DNA from: Streptomyces sp. NRRL WC-3605
GTDB lineage: Bacteria; Actinomycetota; Actinomycetes; Streptomycetales; Streptomycetaceae
Assembly: GCF_001509795.1 (NCBI RefSeq)
Contig: NZ_LLZN01000050.1
Span: 1 to 64,000 of the forward strand
Direction: 5' to 3'
Length of the DNA: 64,000 nucleotides
Shown piece after piece: positions 58,647-64,000 of the stretch. The notes beneath the pieces were generated by a model, which was given only the letters and a program-made list of their open reading frames with translations, made no database searches and was not told the origin of the DNA. Every line of letters starts with the position of its first letter. The stretch's first letter is position 1. A program made the position numbers and the translations under genes.

Positions 58647-60914
58647 CTATTTCTCGGTACCGCCGCCGCTCACGGCGGCCGGGCCGGTCTGCCGCGGGAC
58701 GGTCTGGGTGGCGCTGGCGCCCGCCCCGACCGCCTGGTTGCCGACGAAGCTCATGCCGCCCTGCTGGATGACGCCCTGGTTGAGGATCGTCTGCTGCTGG
58801 GCGCGGAAGTCGGTGATGTCGTAGCCGCGCGAGTCCAGGAACTCCCGCAGCGCGGCGAGCGTGTGACGCTCCACCAGGGCGATGATCCGCGCGGAGTCCA
58901 CCACCTGGAAGTAGTTGTGGTAGTCGGGGCTGAGGGCCATCTCGCGCACGCTCACCCGGGCGCCGAAGTCGAACACGGGGTCCTGCTCCATGGCCTTCAG
59001 CTCGTCCATCGTGCGCCGGTGGTGCCGGGTCTCGAAGCGGGCGTGCCGGACCGCCCGGAACGGGGCCGCGAGGAACGCCGGGCCGGTGCGGGACAGCGCG
59101 GTGATCAGCAGGCCGCGCCGGGCGTCGTCGCTCAGTCCGCCGCGCAGCCGGTCCACGACGTGGTAGTCCGCCCGGACGGGCCCGAGGACGTGGTTGTCGC
59201 AGTGCAGGTGCAGGGTGCGGCCCGCGGCGGAGAAGTGCAGGAACACGCTCGGCACCACGTCCCCGCCCCACAGCGGCACATGGACGGCCAGATGGTGGCG
59301 GACGGCGCCGGCCGGGCGCTCGACGATCCGGTCGACCTCGGGCGGTGACAGCCGGGCGACCGGCGCGAGACCGGTGCCGCTGGTGAACCGCTCGTCGTCG
59401 CCGATGGCGGTCCCGCTCACGAGGACGCGGTCCTCGACGTACAGGGAGCGCAGCGTGTCCGCGCCGTCGTCGGCCGCGCCGTCCTCGGTGCCGCGCTCGG
59501 CGACCGTGCGCAGCCGTTCCCGCACATGGTCGACGAGGTCGGTGGCGGTGAAGGGCTCCGGCACGGCGGGACGCGCCTTCACGCCTCCGGTGTCGTCGGC
59601 GGGCAGCAGCGGCACGGCGATCGACCACTTGGAGCTTGAACCCGCGTAGCCGATGAAGGGCGAGTACCCGCTGTACACCGTGACGTTGCCGCTCTGCGCC
59701 TCCCTGATCGCCGTCAGCCGGTCCGCGATCCACTTGTGGCGCGGCACGGTGGGGCGGGGCTGCCGGGGGAACGCCTCCCGGGTCATCGTGGTGCGCAGCA
59801 GCCCGTCGACCGCGAGGTCGTGGCGCACGGCCGTGACGCACGCGAACGCGACGGCGGCGAGCGACGCCAGGACGGCGGGCACGCCGCCCCCGTACGCGCC
59901 GAGCAGCCAGGCGGCGAGCCCGGACACCGGTGTCGCCGAGACGCCGTAGCCGACGTAGAAGGCGACCAGCACCATGACGGCTGCGGAGACGCCGGTGCCG
60001 ATCAGCACCCGGCTCCCGGGCTGGTGGTGCCCGCGGGTGGCCAGACTCGGGCGGGCGCCGGTGCGCCGGGCCGTCGACAGCAGCACCAGGGAGAACAGCA
60101 CCCACAGCGGGGCGAACACGCCGACGAGCGCGAACGCGCCGGAGAGCCGCAGGTCCCGCCGCTGGCGGAGATCCCGCGCGGTCAGGCAGTGGCGGACGAC
60201 GGCCACGAGGTCGACGTCGGGGGAGGGGGCCACGGCACTGGCCTCGTCCGCCAGCACCTCCTCCACCACCCGGTCGGCGAACTGCTCGTCGACGTAGGCG
60301 GCTGTGCACAGATAGCGGGTGACGTCACCGGGTGCGCTGCCGACGGGCATGTGGACCGGACCGGTCTTCATGCCGGTTCCTCCCTCTCTCCTGCGACGGG
60401 CCGGCGCCGGCCGGGCACCGGGGAACGGGACGGACGGTCCTGCCGAGAGCAGGGCGAGCAGCACACCGGCCGCGAGACCGAAGAGGAGGCCCTGGCGCAG
60501 CAGCTGCCGCAGCGCCTCCGCGGACTGCTCGAACGCGAGGCGCTCGGGCCGGAACAGCCCGGGCAGCGCCCAGACCGGCACCCGCAGGACCAACGACACC
60601 AGCACGGCACCCCCGACCCGGCGCAGCCACGCCGGGAACCGGGCGGGCAGCCGGGCCGGGACCAGCACGATCCCGGCGATCAGCAGCAGGGCGTGGAGGT
60701 CGTTGGTGATCAGATACGGAACGCCCGCGTACTGGTCGGGGGAGTAGCCCCAGGAGGGCATGAACGCCGAGGCGAGCGGCCAGGGCTGGGAGCCGCCGCT
60801 CAGGTAGAGCTCCCAGTAGTACTCGCTCAGCGGTCGCTGCACCCAGGGGCTGCCCACGACCAGCAGAAGCGCGACGAGAAGGAGCGGACGGCCGCGTAAG
60901 CCGGACGGTCTCAT
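58647..60914 (-). CDS. Two-part membrane protein with C-terminal VGNQAVG motif (fusion or two in-frame genes)
   Basis: An open frame of 755 residues from ATG 60914 (GGGGGA upstream). Residues 1-181 form a small membrane protein with about four hydrophobic segments. Residues from Met182 (60371) begin a second unit with its own ribosome site (GGGAGGA), three further transmembrane segments (about residues 255-385) and a large soluble domain of unknown fold. The C-terminus carries NQGVIQQGGMSFVGNQAVG. No stop separates the units, so one fused protein and a separate 574-residue product are both possible. Codon 6 from ATG 60914 is TTA (60897-60899), which would make the full product bldA-dependent. 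Confidence 0.75.
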   Translation of the reverse strand: MRPSGLRGRPLLLVALLLVVGSPWVQRPLSEYYWELYLSGGSQPWPLASAFMPSWGYSPDQYAGVPYLITNDLHALLLIAGIVLVPARLPARFPAWLRRVGGAVLVSLVLRVPVWALPGLFRPERLAFEQSAEALRQLLRQGLLFGLAAGVLLALLSAGPSVPFPGARPAPARRRREGGTGMKTGPVHMPVGSAPGDVTRYLCTAAYVDEQFADRVVEEVLADEASAVAPSPDVDLVAVVRHCLTARDLRQRRDLRLSGAFALVGVFAPLWVLFSLVLLSTARRTGARPSLATRGHHQPGSRVLIGTGVSAAVMVLVAFYVGYGVSATPVSGLAAWLLGAYGGGVPAVLASLAAVAFACVTAVRHDLAVDGLLRTTMTREAFPRQPRPTVPRHKWIADRLTAIREAQSGNVTVYSGYSPFIGYAGSSSKWSIAVPLLPADDTGGVKARPAVPEPFTATDLVDHVRERLRTVAERGTEDGAADDGADTLRSLYVEDRVLVSGTAIGDDERFTSGTGLAPVARLSPPEVDRIVERPAGAVRHHLAVHVPLWGGDVVPSVFLHFSAAGRTLHLHCDNHVLGPVRADYHVVDRLRGGLSDDARRGLLITALSRTGPAFLAAPFRAVRHARFETRHHRRTMDELKAMEQDPVFDFGARVSVREMALSPDYHNYFQVVDSARIIALVERHTLAALREFLDSRGYDITDFRAQQQTILNQGVIQQGGMSFVGNQAVGAGASATQTVPRQTGPAAVSGGGTEK
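60897..60899 (-). promoter_or_regulatory. TTA codon near the start of the membrane gene
   Basis: Leu in the N-terminal RPSGLRGRP is encoded by TTA, the sixth codon from ATG 60914. In Streptomyces this codon needs the bldA tRNA. Confidence 0.85.
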
Positions 60915-61007
60915 TCCGGGGTCCCCCATCCCCTGGCCTTCGTGATCGGTGGCGGCACTCTATGGCATCCCCGTTCCCCGCGACCGCGAATCCGCGAACC
61001 TTCCCTC

Positions 61008-62216
61008 CTACTGGCGGTAGCCGCTCAGGAACCGCCCGATCCGCCCGATCGCCGCCTCCAGGTCGTCGGCATAGGGGAGCGTCAGGATGCGGAAGTGGTC
61101 GGGGGAAGGCCAGTTGAAGCCGGTGCCCTGGACCACCTGGATCTTCTCGCGCAGCAGCAGGTCCAGGACGAACTTCTCGTCGTCGTGGATGCGGTGCACC
61201 TTCGGGTCCAGCCGCGGGAAGGCGTAGAGCGCGCCCTTGGGCTTCACGCAGGAGACGCCGGGGATCTCGTTGAGCTTCTCCCAGGCCACGTCGCGCTGTT
61301 CGCGCAGCCGGCCGCCGGGTGCGGTCAGGTCCCGGATGGACTGCCGGCCGCCCAGCGCGGCCTGGATGGCGTACTGCGCGGGCGCGTTGGCGCACAGCCG
61401 CATGGAGGCCAGCATGGTCAGGCCCTCCAGGTAGTCCCGGGCGTGCTGCTTCGGGCCCGTGACGACCAGCCAGCCGGAGCGGAAGCCCGCCACCCGGTAG
61501 GTCTTCGACAGACCGCAGAAGGTGAGGACCACCAGGTCGGGGGCGAGGGCGGCGGCCGAGTGGTGGACGGCGTCGTCGTAGAGGATCTGGTCGTAGATCT
61601 CGTCGGCGAGGACCATCAGGCCGTGCCGGCGGGCCAGATCGAGGATGCCCTCGACGACCTCCTTCGGATACACCGCGCCCGTGGGGTTGTTGGGGTTGAT
61701 GATGACGACGGCCCTGGTGCGGTCGGTGATCTTGGCGGCCATGTCGTCGAGGTCCGGGTACCAGCCGGACTGCTCGTCGCACAGGTAGTGCACCGCCTTG
61801 CCGCCCGCGAGGTTCGTCACCGCGGTCCACAGGGGGAAGTCCGGCGCGGGGATCAGGACCTCGTCGCCGTCCTCCAGGAGGGCCTGTACGGCCATGGAGA
61901 CGAGTTCGGAGACGCCGTTGCCGAGGAAGACGTCGTCCACGTCGACCTCCAGGCCCAGGGTCTGGTAGCGCTGCGCCACGGCCCGGCGGGCGGACAGGAC
62001 GCCGCGGGAGTCCGTGTAGCCGTGCGCCTGGGGGAGCATCCGGATCATGTCCTGGAGGATCTCCTCCGGCGCCTCGAACCCGAACAGGGCGGGGTTGCCG
62101 GTGTTGAGGCGCAGCACGCTGTGGCCCGCCTCCTCCAGCGCGTTCGCGTGCTCGATCACCGGGCCGCGGATCTCGTAGCAGACCTCGCTCAGCTTGCTCG
62201 ACTGCCGGAACTCCAT
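61008..62216 (-). CDS. PLP-dependent class I/II aminotransferase (AlaT-like)
   Basis: 402 residues. The PLP-binding Lys is in GLSKTYRVAGFRSGW (about 234-248); NPNNPTGAVY (about 179-188), DEIYDQILYD and YAFPRLDP are family marks. The pattern is that of the alanine/valine-preferring aminotransferase group (AlaT), which moves amino groups between alanine and 2-oxoglutarate. GGAGGGGCG precedes ATG 62216. It is divergent from the HxlR gene across 87 bases that carry two dyads. Confidence 0.9.
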   Translation of the reverse strand: MEFRQSSKLSEVCYEIRGPVIEHANALEEAGHSVLRLNTGNPALFGFEAPEEILQDMIRMLPQAHGYTDSRGVLSARRAVAQRYQTLGLEVDVDDVFLGNGVSELVSMAVQALLEDGDEVLIPAPDFPLWTAVTNLAGGKAVHYLCDEQSGWYPDLDDMAAKITDRTRAVVIINPNNPTGAVYPKEVVEGILDLARRHGLMVLADEIYDQILYDDAVHHSAAALAPDLVVLTFCGLSKTYRVAGFRSGWLVVTGPKQHARDYLEGLTMLASMRLCANAPAQYAIQAALGGRQSIRDLTAPGGRLREQRDVAWEKLNEIPGVSCVKPKGALYAFPRLDPKVHRIHDDEKFVLDLLLREKIQVVQGTGFNWPSPDHFRILTLPYADDLEAAIGRIGRFLSGYRQ

Positions 62217-62246
62217 GCGCGCTCGCCCCTCCGGATTCGTGTGTTG

Positions 62247-62281
62247 CTTGGTTTTACCAAGTGCGAGCTTGGAAAGTCCAA
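62247..62281. promoter_or_regulatory. Two adjacent dyads between the aminotransferase and HxlR genes
   Basis: CTTGGttttaCCAAG (62247-62261) and TTGGAaagTCCAA (62269-62281). Both share the TTGG/CCAA half-site, suggesting two binding sites of one regulator, probably the adjacent HxlR protein. Confidence 0.65.
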
Positions 62282-62296
62282 CAACGTGTCTAGACT
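62269..62296 (+). promoter_or_regulatory. Predicted promoter of the HxlR gene
   Basis: TTGGAA (62269-62274), 16 bases, TAGACT (62291-62296). Transcription would begin at about 62302-62304, at the ATG itself, and there is no Shine-Dalgarno; the mRNA is probably leaderless. Confidence 0.6.
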
Positions 62297-62303
62297 GCGT
62301 CGC

Positions 62304-62930
62304 ATGTCACCTCGCCGAAGCTACGACCAGTACTGTTCCGCCGCCCGGGCGCTCGACGCCGTCGGCGACCGCTGGACCCTGCTGATCGTCCGGGAGCTGC
62401 TGGCCGGTCCGCGGCGCTACACCGACCTGCACGCCGACCTCCCCGGGGTCAGCACGGACGTGCTGGCCTCGCGGCTGAAGGACATGGAGCGCGACGGCCT
62501 CAGCACCCGTCGCCGGCTCCCCCCGCCCGGCGCGGCCTACGTCTACGAACTCACCGAGAGGGGAAGGCGGTTGCTGCCGGTGCTGCAGGCGCTGGGGGAG
62601 TGGGGCCGGTCCGAGCTGGGCGAGCGCCGGCCCACCGACGCGGTCCGCGCGCACTGGTTCGCGCTGCCGCTGCTGTCGTCCCTGGAGGGCGAGGGGCTGC
62701 TCGAAGTACGCCTGGAAGAAGGCGACTTCCACCTCCACGTCGGCGCCGCGGAGGGGCCCGTCTACGGCGAAGGACCCGCCCCCCGCGAGCCCGACGCGCG
62801 GCTGGTCCTGGACTCCGCGACCTGCGCGGCCCTGGCGCGCGGCGAGACGAGCCTCACCGACGTCGTACGGGACGGCCGAGCCACCGTCACCGGGGACGGC
62901 ACCCTGGCCAAGGCGCTCCTCGACCGGTGA
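62304..62930 (+). CDS. HxlR-type winged-helix regulator with C-terminal SCP2-like domain
   Basis: 208 residues. The HxlR winged helix is at about residues 7-100 (CSAARALDAVGDRWTLLIVR, then LASRLKDMERDG). A C-terminal domain of about 100 residues (LEGEGLLEVRLEEGDFHLHV, DSATCAALARGETS) resembles SCP2/sterol-carrier or YvdT-type ligand-binding domains seen in this subfamily. The protein is likely to bind the dyads just upstream and regulate both itself and the divergent aminotransferase. Confidence 0.86.
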   Translation: MSPRRSYDQYCSAARALDAVGDRWTLLIVRELLAGPRRYTDLHADLPGVSTDVLASRLKDMERDGLSTRRRLPPPGAAYVYELTERGRRLLPVLQALGEWGRSELGERRPTDAVRAHWFALPLLSSLEGEGLLEVRLEEGDFHLHVGAAEGPVYGEGPAPREPDARLVLDSATCAALARGETSLTDVVRDGRATVTGDGTLAKALLDR

Positions 62931-62937
62931 ACGCCGG

Positions 62938-62970
62938 GGGGCCCGCCGTACGCGCTGTACGGCGGGCCCC
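62938..62970. terminator. Bidirectional terminator
   Basis: GGGGCCCGCCGTAC at 62938-62951 pairs perfectly with GTACGGCGGGCCCC at 62957-62970, loop GCGCT, between convergent genes. Confidence 0.88.
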
Positions 62971-62991
62971 ATGACCGGTCATGACGTGCCG

Positions 62992-63792
62992 TCAGGCCGA
63001 CGGCGGCACCCTCGGCGGGCGCCCCGCACCGCGCGTCAGCGCGTACCCGCCGATGCCCGCGAGCGCGGCCAGCACACCGCCGAGCCCCGTCCACACCCAG
63101 CGGTCGGACCACCAGCCCGACGCCCAGCCGTCATCGGGTTCGAGGCTGGCGAGCAGCGCCTCCTCGCCGGACTCCTCCTCGTCGTCCCGGGTGACCCCGG
63201 CGCCCGGCACCAGCGGTTGCGCGAGCGAACCGTCGACCGCCGCCGCCCCGCCGGCGTCCTGCGAGCCGACCCGCACCTCGGCGCTCACCGGCTGCCCCAG
63301 CGCGGAGGTCGGCACGTCCACCGCCGTCAGCCGCACGTAGTACGTGCCCGGCAGCGGGTCGCCGTCCCAGGGCTCCGACCAGCCGCGCACGGTCCGCAGC
63401 GCGCACGCCAGCTCGACCTGCGCGGCACCGGCCGCCGCGGTGCGCGTCTGCGCCCCGAACCGGCACGCCTGGCGGCGCCGCAGACCGTCGTACACGTCGA
63501 TCTGCCAGGTCTCGGCGGCATGTTCGGCCGGCAGCTTCACCGTCGCCTCGACCGTCGGCCGTTGACCGGTGTCCGCGGGGAACGACCAGTACAGGTAGTC
63601 GCCCGTGGAGGCGTTCGCCGTGGCGGTCTGCCCCTGCTCGATCTCGGTCGCCGTACGGAACGAGGTGCCCGCCCGCGTCGGCGCGTCAGCGTCCCCGGAC
63701 GCTCCGGGCGACGGCGAGGAGTCCGCCGCGGCGGGCGCCGCCGCCAGTCCCAGGGTCAGCAGGGCCGCGCCCAGCACTCGTGTCATCCGCAT
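62992..63792 (-). CDS. Secreted or membrane-anchored protein with C-terminal transmembrane helix
   Basis: 266 residues from ATG 63792 (a second ATG two codons in). Signal peptide with cleavage near AAA-DSS (about residue 23), an exported b-rich domain with two Cys, an acidic linker (RDDEEESGEEALL), and one transmembrane helix close to the C-terminus (WTGLGGVLAALAGIGGYAL) followed by a short basic tail. Its start overlaps the stop of the upstream gene (TGATG), so the two are coupled and the products probably work together at the cell surface. The function is unknown. Confidence 0.82.
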   Translation of the reverse strand: MRMTRVLGAALLTLGLAAAPAAADSSPSPGASGDADAPTRAGTSFRTATEIEQGQTATANASTGDYLYWSFPADTGQRPTVEATVKLPAEHAAETWQIDVYDGLRRRQACRFGAQTRTAAAGAAQVELACALRTVRGWSEPWDGDPLPGTYYVRLTAVDVPTSALGQPVSAEVRVGSQDAGGAAAVDGSLAQPLVPGAGVTRDDEEESGEEALLASLEPDDGWASGWWSDRWVWTGLGGVLAALAGIGGYALTRGAGRPPRVPPSA

Positions 63793-64000
63793 CAGTTGGT
63801 CCTCCAGACCGCGACGCGCCAGCGCGACAGCCAGCCCCAGACGAGACCGGCGAGGAAGCCGGCGAGGATCAGGGCGCCCAGCAGCCACCAGCCGCGCCCG
63901 AGGCCGAAGGAGGCCACGTCCCGCGCGGGCGACGGCCCGTCCACGACGTCGACCGTCAGCTCCAGCGGCAGACCCGGAGCGGTCTTCACCCCGGCGCCCG
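63792..64000 (-). CDS. C-terminus of a membrane protein, 5' end outside the window
   Basis: The last 69 or so residues are visible: an extracytoplasmic strand-like segment (LPLELTVDVVDGP), then a transmembrane helix (WWLLGALILAGFLAGLVWGWL) and a short cytoplasmic tail. In Streptomyces a VWA-domain protein often precedes a gene like the next one, but nothing of such a domain is in view. Confidence 0.7.
   Translation of the reverse strand, partial: GAGVKTAPGLPLELTVDVVDGPSPARDVASFGLGRGWWLLGALILAGFLAGLVWGWLSRWRVAVWRTN

Noticed and set aside
58120..60309. Long leftward frame of 729 codons
   Set aside because: It is a shifted reading of the membrane gene and its neighbours; the frame with transmembrane segments and the VGNQAVG motif is the real one.

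Overview
The window is about 72% G+C. Almost every gene has a strong third-position GC bias, a GGAGG-type ribosome site and often a GTG start. The families present (conservon, SpoIIE/HATPase anti-sigma-type proteins, DUF2637, SapA-like protein, LAL regulator, rare TTA codons) are those of a Streptomyces chromosome. No rRNA, tRNA, insertion sequence, phage or CRISPR array was recognised. From memory the gene content resembles the purine-catabolism/glyoxylate region of S. coelicolor (around SCO617x-SCO621x); this was not checked by search.

Layout. 1-6.5 kb: XRE regulator (cut by the edge), small secreted protein, RsbW-like ATPase, DUF2637 membrane protein, FhuF-like ferric reductase behind an iron box, GntR regulator, TPR protein. 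6.6-15.4 kb: PucR regulator divergent from a xanthine dehydrogenase operon (FAD, 2Fe-2S and Mo subunits), an AzgA/NCS2-type purine permease and xdhC. 15.3-24.9 kb: LanC-like protein, SRPBCC protein, polysaccharide deacetylase, then signalling genes (SpoIIE phosphatase, IclR regulator, two divergent PAS/GAF/SpoIIE phosphatases, one with its own HATPase domain). 25-27.5 kb: an unusual secreted Pro-Lys-Tyr repeat protein and a winged-helix protein. 27.6-34.1 kb: a leftward conservon (cvnA-B-C-D-E, a second P450, an enoyl-CoA hydratase) with two TTA codons, a tandem roadblock protein and a P450 lacking ExxR. 34.6-45 kb: LysE exporter, secreted trypsin, LAL regulator, GAF-LuxR regulator divergent from two overlapping acyl-CoA ligases, GNAT, zinc-ribbon protein. 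45.2-55.7 kb: glyoxylate and urate catabolism: gcl, glxR, hyi, a small regulator pair, uraD-uraH-uricase, 8-oxoguanine-deaminase-type amidohydrolase, NCS2 permease. 55.7-64 kb: SapA-like protein, thioesterase, histidine phosphatase, a two-gene locus sharing a Gly/Asn/Gln motif, aminotransferase, HxlR regulator, and a membrane/secreted pair cut by the right edge.

How the genes work together. Purines enter through the two permeases. The amidohydrolase and xanthine dehydrogenase feed xanthine to urate. Uricase, UraH and UraD give allantoin. Glyoxylate released further down is condensed by Gcl to tartronate semialdehyde, which GlxR and Hyi process. gcl and hyi-glxR carry matching tandem TTCC-N7-GGAA operators with the same 21-bp spacing, suggesting one IclR/AllR-type repressor. 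Convergent gene pairs are commonly separated by long perfect hairpins acting as bidirectional terminators.
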